Shown piece after piece: positions 1 through 6,633 of a stretch of DNA of 9,562 bases. Below the pieces are notes generated by a model. It worked only from the letters and a program-made list of their open reading frames with translations, was not told the DNA's origin and ran no database searches. Source of the DNA: Megamonas hypermegale_A (GTDB taxonomy: Bacteria > Bacillota > Negativicutes > Selenomonadales > Selenomonadaceae); assembly GCF_030371585.1 (NCBI RefSeq), contig NZ_JAUDCE010000062.1; one strand, written 5' to 3'. Positions within the stretch are counted from its first letter, which is position 1. The number at the start of each line of letters is the position of its first letter. A program made the translations under genes and the position numbers.

Positions 1-16
1 AAGATTAAAATTTCTC

Positions 17-22
17 TATAAT
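17..22 (+). promoter_or_regulatory. Possible -10 box for the murQ operon
   Basis: TATAAT is seen 7 nt before a likely start point near 29. Its -35 would lie just outside the window, so it cannot be confirmed. If used, the murQ transcript would carry a leader of about 165 nt containing the large hairpin at 67-136. No better -35/-10 pair was found between 23 and 193. Confidence 0.2.
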
Positions 23-30
23 AAAAGACA

Positions 31-180
31 TATTGTTTTACCTGTTGTGCCGGTTGATTTTTTAAAAGCAGTATAATAGTTTATATTTAGTGAGGTTAAG
101 TGATAACAGGCAGCGAATATAAACTATTATACTGCTGGTTATAGGCACGATGTTTTACTAGCACAACGAATATTGTTTTA
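31..180. repeat. Possible MITE-like insert bounded by a 10-bp direct repeat
   Basis: TATTGTTTTA occurs at 31-40 and again at 171-180. Just inside these copies, GTTGTGC (44-50) and GCACAAC (161-167) form a short inverted repeat, and the perfect 21-bp palindrome lies at the centre. Direct repeat, terminal inverted repeat and internal palindrome together resemble a tiny non-autonomous element with its target duplication. The sequence is AT-rich and the terminal repeats are short, so chance similarity or duplicated regulator half-sites are real alternatives. Confidence 0.3.
67..136. repeat. Perfect 21-bp inverted repeat with 28-nt spacer in the murQ leader
   Basis: Bases 67-87 are the exact reverse complement of 116-136, and the loop is 88-115. 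The arms are AT-rich (cores GTATAATAG and CTATTATAC) and no T tract follows, so it does not look like an intrinsic terminator. It could be an operator for a dimeric regulator, an RNA hairpin in the operon leader, or the core of a small mobile repeat (see 31-180). Each arm contains a TATAAT-like string facing outward or inward, so promoter activity is possible but unproven. Confidence 0.75.
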
Positions 181-193
181 GGAGTTGATTAAG

Positions 194-1096
194 ATGGATT
201 TGAGTAATTTACTGACGGAGAGACGCAATCCGTACACTTTGGATATAGATAAGGTATCCTCGCTGGAAATGTGCATGCTTATAAATGAAGAGGATAAAAA
301 AGCGGCTGTGGCAGTCAGAAACGTACTGCCGCAGATAGCGCGCGCCGTGGATGAAATTGCGGCAAGGCTGGCGCGCGGCGGCCGTCTGTTTTATATCGGC
401 GCGGGAACGTCCGGCAGGCTAGGCATTCTGGACGCGGTGGAATGTCCGCCGACGTACAGCACTGACCCGGAGATGGTGCAGGGCATAATCGCGGGCGGTT
501 ATCCGGCTATCTTTAAGGCGCAGGAAGGGGTGGAAGATTCTCAGATATTGGCGCAGGAAGATTTAAAAGCGAAAAAGCTCACGGCGCAGGACTGCGTGGT
601 CGGCATTGCGGCAAGCGGCAGAACGCCGTATGTTATCGGCGGGCTGGAATATGCCGATAAAATCGGTGCGCTGACAGTGGCGGTAAGCTGCACGAAAAAT
701 GCGCTCATCAGTGCCAAAGCGCATATTGCGATAGAAGCGCTGACGGGACCGGAAGCGATAACGGGCAGTACGCGCATGAAAGCCGGTACGGCGCAGAAGA
801 TGATACTGAATATGCTGTCAACGTGCACCATGATAAAACTCGGCAAGGTGTACAGCAATCTGATGGTGGACGTAAAAGCCTCCAATCAGAAGCTGGAAGA
901 GCGCGCCTGCCTCATTGTGATGGAAGTAGCGGACTGTACCTATGAACAGGCGCGGAATGTTTTGGCGAAAACGGGCGGCAGAGCCAAACCGGCGATTTTA
1001 ATGGTGCTGTTGGAATGCGATTTACAGAAAGCGGAAGCTTTACTGGCGGAAAATAACGGCTTTATTGCCAAAGCTTTGGCAAATGCCGAAAAATGA
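194..1096 (+). CDS. murQ: N-acetylmuramic acid 6-phosphate etherase MurQ
   Basis: Cytoplasmic lyase-type etherase that splits the D-lactyl ether of MurNAc-6-phosphate to give GlcNAc-6-phosphate and D-lactate, the committed step of MurNAc salvage. The 300-residue length matches the family (about 300). A SIS sugar-phosphate fold is indicated by GRLFYIGAGTSGRLGILDA (about 63-81), followed by AVECPPTY; Glu83 and Glu114 fall at the catalytic positions known for E. coli MurQ. The later stretch EAITGSTRMKAGTAQK is also typical of the family. I chose ATG 194 over the in-frame TTG at 185 because AGGAG (180-184) lies 9 nt upstream of it, while the TTG directly abuts the RBS. First gene of a murQ-murP-mupG operon; the next gene's RBS overlaps its stop codon. 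No murR regulator gene is seen in the window. Confidence 0.97.
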   Translation: MDLSNLLTERRNPYTLDIDKVSSLEMCMLINEEDKKAAVAVRNVLPQIARAVDEIAARLARGGRLFYIGAGTSGRLGILDAVECPPTYSTDPEMVQGIIAGGYPAIFKAQEGVEDSQILAQEDLKAKKLTAQDCVVGIAASGRTPYVIGGLEYADKIGALTVAVSCTKNALISAKAHIAIEALTGPEAITGSTRMKAGTAQKMILNMLSTCTMIKLGKVYSNLMVDVKASNQKLEERACLIVMEVADCTYEQARNVLAKTGGRAKPAILMVLLECDLQKAEALLAENNGFIAKALANAEK

Positions 1097-1104
1097 GGTG
1101 AAAG

Positions 1105-2469
1105 ATGAATTTACAGGAAACGGCGGCGGAAATATACAGATTATTGCAGCCGTATAATATAATAGAAGCGCATAACTGCATGACGCGGCTCAGACTTCAT
1201 CTGGGTGATTTGGAAAATGCACCGCTCGATAAACTGAAAAAAATAGATAACGTACTGGGCGTTAATCTGAACGGTACGGAACTGCAGATTATTCTAGGGC
1301 CGGGTAAAGTAAATGAGGTGACGCAGGAATTTAAAAAGCTGCTGGAAGGCGAGCAGCCGCAAAATATGGACAAACAGGAAACGAAAATGCAAATCGGTCA
1401 GGCGGAAAAAGTTCATCAGCAGATACGGCGCAAAAATGCTACGCCGTTTAAACTGCTGCTTAAAAAGATTTCCAATATATTCATGCCGCTCATTCCGGCA
1501 TTTATCGCCTGCGGTCTGATTACGGGGCTTTTGAATATCGCCGTAAAAATCGACCCGGCTATCGTAAATTATCCGGCGGTGCAGATTTTGCAGATTGCGG
1601 GCAATGCCGTATTTTGGGGGCTGAATATTTTTGTGGGCGTGAATACGGCGAAGGAATGCGGCGCTTCGCCGATGCTCGGCGGCACAATGGCGGTGATTAT
1701 AACGCATCCTCTGCTCAATAATATCAGTCTGTTCAATGTGGATTTACTCGCCGGCCGCGGTGGGATTATCGCCGTGCTCATGGTGGTGGCGTTTTCTTCG
1801 TGGCTGGAAATAAAACTGCATAAAATCGTGCCGAAAATACTCGATTTATTTCTGACACCGCTGCTTGTAATTTTAATCGCGACTTTTCCCGCGCTGTTTA
1901 TTCTGCAGCCGCTCGGCGGAATTGTAGCGGAAAATATCGGTATCGCCGTAACGCAGGCGATTTCCGCAGGCGGAGCGGCGGCCGGTTTTGTCATCGGCGG
2001 GGTATTTCTGCCGCTCGTCATGACGGGACTGCATCAGGGACTTACGCCGATTCATGCCGAACTTTTAAATCAATACGGCGTGACGATACTTCTGCCGATA
2101 CTGGCGATGGCGGGAGCAGGACAGGTCGGAGCATCGCTGGCTGTTTATCTCAAAACGAAAAATAAAAAGCTGAAACAGACGATAGCTTCCGCTCTGCCCG
2201 TCGGTTTCATGGGTATCGGTGAACCGCTCATCTACGGGGTGACGCTGCCGCTCGGCCGGCCGTTTATCGCCGCCTGTATCGGGGGTGCATGCGGCGGCGC
2301 GGTGCAGGCGTTTTTCATAGTGGGGGCGACATCCATCGGTCTTTCCGGTCTGCCGCTTGCCGCCAGTACGGACAAAATAATTTATTACTTGCTGGGGTTG
2401 GTAACGGCATATATTGCCGGATTTATCGCCGCATGGCTTATCGGTTTCAGCGACCCTGCGGAGGAATGA
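1105..2469 (+). CDS. murP: PTS EIIBC transporter, MurP-like (MurNAc / MurNAc-GlcNAc)
   Basis: Membrane permease of the glucose-family PTS that imports and phosphorylates its sugar. The EIIB domain spans about residues 1-80, with the phospho-accepting Cys25 in HNCMTRLRL. A charged linker (about 81-115) leads to the EIIC domain (about 116-454), which has many hydrophobic helices and the substrate-site signature GIGEPLIYG starting at residue 370. No EIIA domain is present, as in E. coli MurP (about 474 residues), so a separate EIIA protein must supply the phosphate. Substrate is inferred from context: murQ lies 8 nt upstream and mupG 2 nt downstream, which points to MurNAc or the disaccharide MurNAc-GlcNAc. 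The EIIBC family also contains sucrose and trehalose transporters, so sequence alone does not settle specificity. RBS GAGGTG at 1095-1100. Confidence 0.9.
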   Translation: MNLQETAAEIYRLLQPYNIIEAHNCMTRLRLHLGDLENAPLDKLKKIDNVLGVNLNGTELQIILGPGKVNEVTQEFKKLLEGEQPQNMDKQETKMQIGQAEKVHQQIRRKNATPFKLLLKKISNIFMPLIPAFIACGLITGLLNIAVKIDPAIVNYPAVQILQIAGNAVFWGLNIFVGVNTAKECGASPMLGGTMAVIITHPLLNNISLFNVDLLAGRGGIIAVLMVVAFSSWLEIKLHKIVPKILDLFLTPLLVILIATFPALFILQPLGGIVAENIGIAVTQAISAGGAAAGFVIGGVFLPLVMTGLHQGLTPIHAELLNQYGVTILLPILAMAGAGQVGASLAVYLKTKNKKLKQTIASALPVGFMGIGEPLIYGVTLPLGRPFIAACIGGACGGAVQAFFIVGATSIGLSGLPLAASTDKIIYYLLGLVTAYIAGFIAAWLIGFSDPAEE

Positions 2470-2471
2470 GC

Positions 2472-3539
2472 ATGCAAAACGGAATTTCGCTTTATCTGGG
2501 GCTGGACAACACGCCGGAGGAAAATCTGCAATTAATCGAAACGGCGCATAAATACGGTATAAAGCGTATTTTCACCTCACTGCATATTCCGGAAACGGAT
2601 ACGGCGGCGCTGCAAAGTGAATTGCAGACGGTACTGCAAAAGGCGCGTATATATAATATGGAAGTTATTTCCGATGTTTCGCCGCATACACTGTCTTTGC
2701 TGAACTTGGCAAAGCTCGATACGGAAGCTTTACAGCAGTTCGGCATAAGCACCGTACGCCTCGATTTCGGCTACAGCGAAAAAGAAATTGCCGCGCTGAG
2801 CAAACGAATAAAAGTGCAGTTCAACGCTTCCACGCTGACGAAGGAATTTCTGGACAATCTGCAATTTTATCAGACAGATTTTCATTGCATTGACGCACTG
2901 CATAATTTTTATCCGCGTGCAGGAACGGGACTGAGCGAAGCATTTCTGCAAAAACAGAATAAACTGTTGCATGCGTACGGCGTGCAGACGGCGGCATTCG
3001 TACCGAGTTACAACAGAGCGCGCTCGCCAATCAAAAAAGGACTGCCGACGCTGGAAGCACACCGCTATAAACCGGTAAGTTCAGCGGCGCATCAGTTGGT
3101 AATGCTGGAAACGGACAGCGTATTCATCGGCGATAGTCTGCCGACGGAAAAAGAGATGAAAATTTTGGCGGATTTGACGACTGACTGTATAACGCTGAAC
3201 GTAAAATGCCTTACGCAAAATCAGTTCGTTAAAAATATGCTGACGGAAAATATATTCACTGTGCGCGCCGACGGAGCCGAAATGGCTTTGCGCTTGCAAG
3301 AGGGCAGAGTGCTTTGCCGAGATAAAAAGATTTATCCTGAATATACAGCGAAGCGCAAATGCGGCATGATTACGCTTGATAATATGAACAGCGGCCGTTA
3401 TGCGGGAGAATTGCAGATAGTGATGAAAGAGCAGGAGCTTGATAAATCTGTTAATGTTATCGGCAAAGTGCTTGAGTGTGATATGATTTTGCTGAAATAT
3501 TTAAAACCGGATAGCAAAATTAAATTTGAATTGGTATAA
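2472..3539 (+). CDS. mupG: 6-phospho-N-acetylmuramidase MupG (DUF871 family)
   Basis: Cytoplasmic glycosidase that, in Staphylococcus aureus, splits MurNAc-6P-GlcNAc (the product of MurP import) into MurNAc-6P and GlcNAc; MurNAc-6P then goes to MurQ. The 355-residue length fits DUF871 proteins. An N-terminal TIM-barrel-like part opens with GISLYLGLDNT, and family-typical stretches follow: NFYPRAGTGLSEAF, GLPTLEAHRYKP and VFIGDSLPTEKE. The C-terminal 120 or so residues would be the small cyclophilin-like domain. I chose ATG 2472 because GGAGG (2460-2464) sits 7 nt upstream and the gene then begins 2 nt after the murP stop; longer starts would run back inside murP. Translational coupling with murP is likely. 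Its presence argues that the imported substrate is the disaccharide rather than free MurNAc. Confidence 0.9.
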   Translation: MQNGISLYLGLDNTPEENLQLIETAHKYGIKRIFTSLHIPETDTAALQSELQTVLQKARIYNMEVISDVSPHTLSLLNLAKLDTEALQQFGISTVRLDFGYSEKEIAALSKRIKVQFNASTLTKEFLDNLQFYQTDFHCIDALHNFYPRAGTGLSEAFLQKQNKLLHAYGVQTAAFVPSYNRARSPIKKGLPTLEAHRYKPVSSAAHQLVMLETDSVFIGDSLPTEKEMKILADLTTDCITLNVKCLTQNQFVKNMLTENIFTVRADGAEMALRLQEGRVLCRDKKIYPEYTAKRKCGMITLDNMNSGRYAGELQIVMKEQELDKSVNVIGKVLECDMILLKYLKPDSKIKFELV

Positions 3540-3549
3540 GACAGTTGAC

Positions 3550-3584
3550 TGCCTGGCGCATTTATTGTGCCGGGCACTTTTTTT
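3550..3584 (+). terminator. Intrinsic terminator of the murQ-murP-mupG operon
   Basis: An 11-bp stem (3550-3560 with 3566-3576, two G-T wobbles) and 5-nt loop are followed by seven T at 3578-3584. It lies 10 nt after the mupG stop. Its core is GGCGCA...TGTGCC, a theme seen again around cysK and metY. Confidence 0.92.
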
Positions 3585-3609
3585 AGCGGAAAAAATAAAA
3601 ATATAGTTG

Positions 3610-3638
3610 TTGACAGAAAAACTGATGTAATATATAAT
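3610..3638 (+). promoter_or_regulatory. Consensus sigma-70 promoter of cysK
   Basis: TTGACA (3610-3615), a 17-bp spacer, and TATAAT (3633-3638) match the housekeeping consensus at all 12 positions. The start point would be near 3645, giving a leader of about 50 nt before ATG 3694. No T-box or SAM-riboswitch pattern is visible in that short leader. Such a promoter suggests strong expression unless a repressor binds nearby; no operator is recognised. Confidence 0.9.
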
Positions 3639-3693
3639 TAATCCATATTTATTTACTATGAATATAAAGATGTAAACTAAAGAGGCGATTTTG

Positions 3694-4632
3694 ATGAAAG
3701 TTTATAAGAATTTCATGGAACTTGTAGGCAATACGCCGCTTGTTCAAGTCAGCAATTATATGAAGGCAAATGATTTGCAGGCGAATATTTTGGTGAAGCT
3801 GGAATATTTCAATCCTGCCGGCAGTGCCAAAGATAGAATTGCGAAAGCGATGATTGAAGATGCGGAAGCCAAAGGCGTTTTGCAGCCGAATTCGGTGATT
3901 ATCGAGCCGACGAGCGGCAATACGGGTATCGGTCTTTGCGCGGTGGCGGCGTCGAAGGGATATAAAATTATTATCACCATGCCGGAGACAATGAGCGTGG
4001 AACGGCGCAAGCTGATGGAAATTTACGGAGCGCAGCTGGTTCTGACTGATGGTGCAAAAGGCATGAAGGGTGCTATTGACAAGGCGCAGGAGCTGGCAGG
4101 GCAGATAGCGCACAGTTTCATTCCGGGACAGTTTACGAATTTGGTGAACAGACAGGCGCATTACGAAACGACAGGGCCGGAAATCTGGCGCGACACGGAC
4201 GGCACGGTGGATATTTTCGTAGCCGGTATCGGCACAGGCGGGACAATCAGCGGTACAGGAAAATATTTGAAAGAGCAAAATCCGCAGATAAAAGTCATCG
4301 GCGTTGAACCGGCAACATCAGCAGTGCTTTCCACAGGCAAAGCCGGTGCGCATGAAATTCAGGGAATAGGCGCCGGTTTCGTGCCGGATACGCTGGATAC
4401 GAGCATTTACGACGAAATAATCGCCGTGCCGAACGAGGTAACGTATGCAGTGAGCCGACAGCTCACCCGGACGGAAGGACTACTCACAGGAATTTCCTCC
4501 GGTGCAGCGCTCTGGGCGGCAACGCAAGTGGCCAAAAGAGCAGAGAATGTCGGAAAGAATATTGTAGTTCTTCTGCCGGATACAGGAGAAAGGTATTTAT
4601 CAACAAAGTTATTTCAGTTTGGCGCAATGTAA
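3694..4632 (+). CDS. cysK: Cysteine synthase / O-acetylserine sulfhydrylase
   Basis: PLP enzyme that makes cysteine and acetate from O-acetylserine and sulfide in the cytoplasm. 312 residues, normal for CysK (about 310). The PLP lysine is K46 in NPAGSAKDRIA; the substrate loop PTSGNTGIG covers 72-80; the phosphate-binding loop GTGGTISGTG starts at 180; GISSGAAL is at 266-273. The family normally reads NPGGSVKDR, so PAGSAKDR is a mild variant. ATG 3694 is preferred over TTG 3691 because AGAGG (3681-3685) is 8 nt upstream. CysK and the closely related CysM isoform cannot be separated with certainty by reading, but the overall motifs favour CysK. It has its own consensus promoter, and its stop codon lies within a downstream hairpin. 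metY, a second sulfide-using enzyme, follows on the same strand. Confidence 0.95.
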   Translation: MKVYKNFMELVGNTPLVQVSNYMKANDLQANILVKLEYFNPAGSAKDRIAKAMIEDAEAKGVLQPNSVIIEPTSGNTGIGLCAVAASKGYKIIITMPETMSVERRKLMEIYGAQLVLTDGAKGMKGAIDKAQELAGQIAHSFIPGQFTNLVNRQAHYETTGPEIWRDTDGTVDIFVAGIGTGGTISGTGKYLKEQNPQIKVIGVEPATSAVLSTGKAGAHEIQGIGAGFVPDTLDTSIYDEIIAVPNEVTYAVSRQLTRTEGLLTGISSGAALWAATQVAKRAENVGKNIVVLLPDTGERYLSTKLFQFGAM

Positions 4633-4650
4633 TTGCGCCAGGTACTTTTT
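4621..4650 (+). terminator. Hairpin overlapping the cysK stop, possible terminator
   Basis: GGCGCAAT (4621-4628) pairs with ATTGCGCC (4632-4639) around a 3-nt loop. Five T follow at 4646-4650 after an AGGTAC spacer, which is longer than ideal. The stop codon TAA (4630-4632) lies in the loop and first stem base. The right arm is also the outer end of the element at 4632-5120, so the hairpin may have been created or altered by that element. Confidence 0.5.
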
Positions 4651-4675
4651 CTTTGCATATCAAAGAAAAAGTACC
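4641..4675. repeat. Perfect 15-bp palindrome at the left end of the element
   Basis: GGTACTTTTTCTTTG (4641-4655) and CAAAGAAAAAGTACC (4661-4675) are exact reverse complements around the loop CATAT. The partner at the other end (5077-5111) has the same design, with GGCAACTTTTCTTTG. Confidence 0.9.
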
Positions 4676-4696
4676 CAAAAATCACCTAAAGGTATA

Positions 4697-4730
4697 ACAG
4701 GCTCTAATTACTAAAGTAATAAGAGCCTGT
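4697..4730. repeat. 16-bp hairpin, ACAGGCTCT/AGAGCCTGT
   Basis: Bases 4697-4712 pair with 4715-4730 at 15 of 16 positions around a 2-nt AA gap, and seven A follow at 4731-4737. Flanking TAAAGGT (4687-4693) and ACCTTTA (4737-4743) extend the inverted symmetry. Read on the minus strand, seven T precede the stem; read on the plus strand, no T tract follows, so it is not an obvious terminator for cysK. Confidence 0.8.
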
Positions 4731-4913
4731 AAAAAAACCTTTAACGTTTCGCTACCGCTGCACTGGGCGAGCCTTCGTAACCCTTCACTAAAAACAGACA
4801 GTACAACGGCTTGAAACGTTAGAATTCGGCTCGTGCCTTCCAATTCCAGCAGGAACTTAAATTGAGCTGTTGACACTGCAATTTGCTATTCATGCTGAAT
4901 TTTTGTCTGCATT

Positions 4914-5044
4914 AGAGATTTTCACGGTAGCTTTAGCTATTAAAAATAAAAGTTATTAGATGTGTTTTTAGTTCAAATGTTTGAGCGTAAGCGAGTTTTT
5001 TAACGTTACAACTAATAACTTTTATTTTTAAAGTGAAAATCTCT
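4914..5044. repeat. Long compound hairpin (12-bp outer and perfect 20-bp inner stems)
   Basis: Outer arms 4914-4925 and 5033-5044 are exact reverse complements (AGAGATTTTCAC / GTGAAAATCTCT). Inner arms 4940-4959 and 5012-5031 are also exact over 20 bp. The left strand carries an extra mini-hairpin TAGCT-TT-AGCTA (4928-4939) between the two stems, and the apical region holds TCAAA-TG-TTTGA (4973-4984). Such a long, nearly unbroken stem implies selection for pairing or a recent origin. No reverse transcriptase gene is nearby, so a retron is not supported. Confidence 0.85.
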
Positions 5045-5076
5045 TAGCAGTGCACGAATTAAAGCATTTCTTTTTC

Positions 5077-5111
5077 GGCAACTTTTCTTTGTGCTCCAAA
5101 GAAAAATTGCC
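5077..5111. repeat. 15-bp palindrome at the right end of the element
   Basis: Bases 5077-5091 pair with 5097-5111 at 14 of 15 positions around TGCTC. It is the counterpart of 4641-4675 and shares the CTTTG/CAAAG tip. Confidence 0.85.
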
Positions 5112-5180
5112 CGGCGCAATATGAAGATAAATTAAGAAATTAATTCTTTTTATCTTATATTGTGCCGAACGGGCATTTTT
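5108..5180 (+). terminator. Terminator-like hairpin just upstream of metY
   Basis: GGCGCAATATGAAGATA (5113-5129) pairs with TATCTTATATTGTGCC (5151-5166) with one bulge and one wobble. TGCCC (5108-5112) can pair with GGGCA (5171-5175) across a GAAC bulge, and five T follow at 5176-5180. It ends only 41 nt before the metY start, leaving no space for a promoter after it. Either metY transcription starts inside the hairpin (a weak TTAAGA-18 bp-TATATT occurs at 5132-5161), or upstream transcription passes through it, making it a possible attenuator. No antiterminator, SAM riboswitch or T-box motif was recognised. Confidence 0.5.
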
Positions 5181-5221
5181 ATGGAAAATTAATAATAAAA
5201 AGAAAAAGGAAAGATTTATTT

Positions 5222-6514
5222 ATGGGAAGTAAATTAGATACAAATAAATGGGGTTTTGAAACAAAACAGCTGCATGTAGGGCAGGAGCTGCCCGATACCG
5301 CCACTGGTTCGCGGGTAGTGCCGATTTATCAGACAACGTCCTACGTATTTGAAAACTGCCAGTCGGCGGCAGACAGATTTGCACTCAAAGAGGCGGGCAA
5401 TATCTACGGCAGGCTGACCAATTCCACGCAGGAAGTTCTGGAAAAGCGCATGGCTTCGCTGGAGGGCGGAGCGGCGGCATTGGCCGTAGCTTCGGGCGCG
5501 GCGGCGATTGCGTATACATTGCAGGCGCTGGCCAAAGCGGGCGACCATATTGTCGCTTCAAAAACCTTATACGGCGGAACGTATAACTTACTGGAGCATA
5601 CCCTGCCGGATTTCGGGATAACGACGACTTTTGTGGATATTCATAATCTGGCTGAAGTGGAAAAAGCAGTGCAGGAGAACACAAAATGCCTGTATTTTGA
5701 AACGCTGGGCAATCCGAACAGTGATGTGGCGGATATTGAAAAATTGGCGGAGCTGGCGCATAAATATAACATACCGGCCGTCGTGGACAATACATTTGCT
5801 ACGCCGTATCTTATAAGACCGATTGAATACGGCGCGGATATCGTCATTCATTCTGCAACGAAATTCATCGGGGGACATGGAACTTCGCTCGGGGGAATAA
5901 TCGTGGACAGCGGCAAATTCGACTGGAAAAAAAGCGGCAAGTTTCCGTCTTTGGTAGAACCGAACCCGAGTTATCACGGCGTGTCTTTCTATGAAGCCGT
6001 CGGCAATCTGGCGTTTATCGCCAAAGCAAGAGCGATATTGCTCAGGGATTTGGGCGCATGTATTTCGCCGTTCAATGCGTTTTTGCTGCTGCAGGGGCTG
6101 GAAACGCTGTCACTTCGCGTGGAGCGCCATGTAGAAAATGCGCTGAAAGTGGTTGAATTTCTGCAAAACCATCCGCAGGTAAAGAAAGTAAATCATCCGG
6201 CGGTAAAAAGCAGATTTGACCATGCTTTATATGAAAAATACCTGCCGAACGGCGGCGGTTCGATTTTCACATTTGAAATTGACGGAACGGCAAAACAGGC
6301 GCAGGATTTTATCGACAGATTGCAGTTGTTTTCACTGCTGGCCAATGTAGCGGACGCCAAATCGCTCGTCATTCATCCGGCGACTACGACCCATTCCCAG
6401 ATGACGTCGCAGGAGCTGGCAGCTTCCGGCATTGAGCCGAATACAATCCGTCTGTCTATCGGCATTGAAAATATCAACGATATAATTAATGATTTAGCGC
6501 AGGCGTTTAATTAA
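5222..6514 (+). CDS. metY: O-acetylhomoserine sulfhydrylase (MetY-type)
   Basis: Cys/Met-metabolism PLP enzyme that makes homocysteine from O-acetylhomoserine and sulfide; some members also use O-acetylserine. 430 residues, the usual length for this group (about 425-435) and longer than cystathionine gamma-synthase (about 380-400), which supports the sulfhydrylase call. The opening GFETKQLHVGQ is typical. The YGR motif of the neighbouring subunit is IYGRLTNST (61-69), the cofactor aspartate is D189 in VVDNTFATPYL, and the PLP lysine is K214 in HSATKFIGGHG. I chose ATG 5222, with AAGGA (5206-5210) upstream; the longer GTG start at 5162 would place coding sequence inside the hairpin and adds a non-homologous basic tail. 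With cysK upstream it forms a sulfide-assimilation pair, although the 589-base gap suggests separate transcription. Confidence 0.94.
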   Translation: MGSKLDTNKWGFETKQLHVGQELPDTATGSRVVPIYQTTSYVFENCQSAADRFALKEAGNIYGRLTNSTQEVLEKRMASLEGGAAALAVASGAAAIAYTLQALAKAGDHIVASKTLYGGTYNLLEHTLPDFGITTTFVDIHNLAEVEKAVQENTKCLYFETLGNPNSDVADIEKLAELAHKYNIPAVVDNTFATPYLIRPIEYGADIVIHSATKFIGGHGTSLGGIIVDSGKFDWKKSGKFPSLVEPNPSYHGVSFYEAVGNLAFIAKARAILLRDLGACISPFNAFLLLQGLETLSLRVERHVENALKVVEFLQNHPQVKKVNHPAVKSRFDHALYEKYLPNGGGSIFTFEIDGTAKQAQDFIDRLQLFSLLANVADAKSLVIHPATTTHSQMTSQELAASGIEPNTIRLSIGIENINDIINDLAQAFN

Positions 6515-6530
6515 TTCCATATAGAAAAGC

Positions 6531-6571
6531 AAAAGGGATATGACAGAAATTTATCTGTTATATCCCTTTTT
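6531..6571. terminator. Strong bidirectional terminator after metY
   Basis: Bases 6531-6547 pair with 6554-6570 over 17 positions with a single G-T wobble, around a 6-nt loop. The stem ends in AAAAGGG/CCCTTTT, so a T run follows the stem in either direction. It ends metY transcripts and would also stop leftward transcripts from the promoter at 6648-6675. Confidence 0.93.
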
Positions 6572-6616
6572 ATATGTAGATTTTTAAGTTTGTTTTACGT
6601 TATAGTTTTCGCGAAG

Positions 6617-6633
6617 TATATCCTTTTACGAAA
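6617..6633 (+). repeat. Left 17-bp inverted repeat (IR-L), putative recombination site
   Basis: TATATCCTTTTACGAAA is the exact reverse complement of 7881-7897. Nearby, TTTTACG recurs at 6593-6599 and TTTTCG at 6606-6611, outside the repeat; these could be additional recombinase arm sites. The flanking bases differ from those of IR-R on both sides. Confidence 0.85.

Larger units (their letters stand above)
4632..5120. repeat. Palindrome-rich intergenic element with ~50-bp terminal inverted repeats
   Basis: This is the main content of the 589-base gap between cysK and metY; I see no credible gene in it. Bases 4632-4681 match the reverse complement of 5071-5120 at about 39 of 50 ungapped positions, beginning with ATTGCGCC on both sides. 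Each end is itself a palindrome with a CTTTG/CAAAG tip. Inside are a 16-bp hairpin (4697-4730), a stretch of mixed composition (4743-4900), and a long compound hairpin (4914-5044). In 4743-4900, TAACGTTTC (4742-4750) pairs with GAAACGTTA (4813-4821), while CGAGCC near 4770 pairs with GGCTCG near 4828, a crossing pattern. Minus-strand reading frames here show no recognisable domain and no RBS. A MITE-like or other dispersed repeat is the likeliest reading; a structured RNA is the alternative. Confidence 0.6.

Noticed and set aside
4682..4876. Possible small minus-strand gene (64 codons) in the cysK-metY gap
   Set aside because: It has no RBS and no recognisable domain, and it runs through the 16-bp hairpin and other repeat parts. 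Translation of a repeat element explains it better.
4914..5044. Retron msr-msd-like long hairpin
   Set aside because: A reverse transcriptase gene should lie close by; both neighbours are clear metabolic enzymes (cysK, metY) and no RT motif is present in the window.
5162..5221. Upstream GTG start extending metY by 20 residues
   Set aside because: The extension lies in the hairpin and T tract, has no RBS, and adds a lysine-rich tail not typical of the family; ATG 5222 has AAGGA upstream.
4633..5221. SAM riboswitch or T-box leader of metY
   Set aside because: None of the conserved SAM-I, SAM-II or T-box sequence motifs are seen; the structure is simple palindromes.
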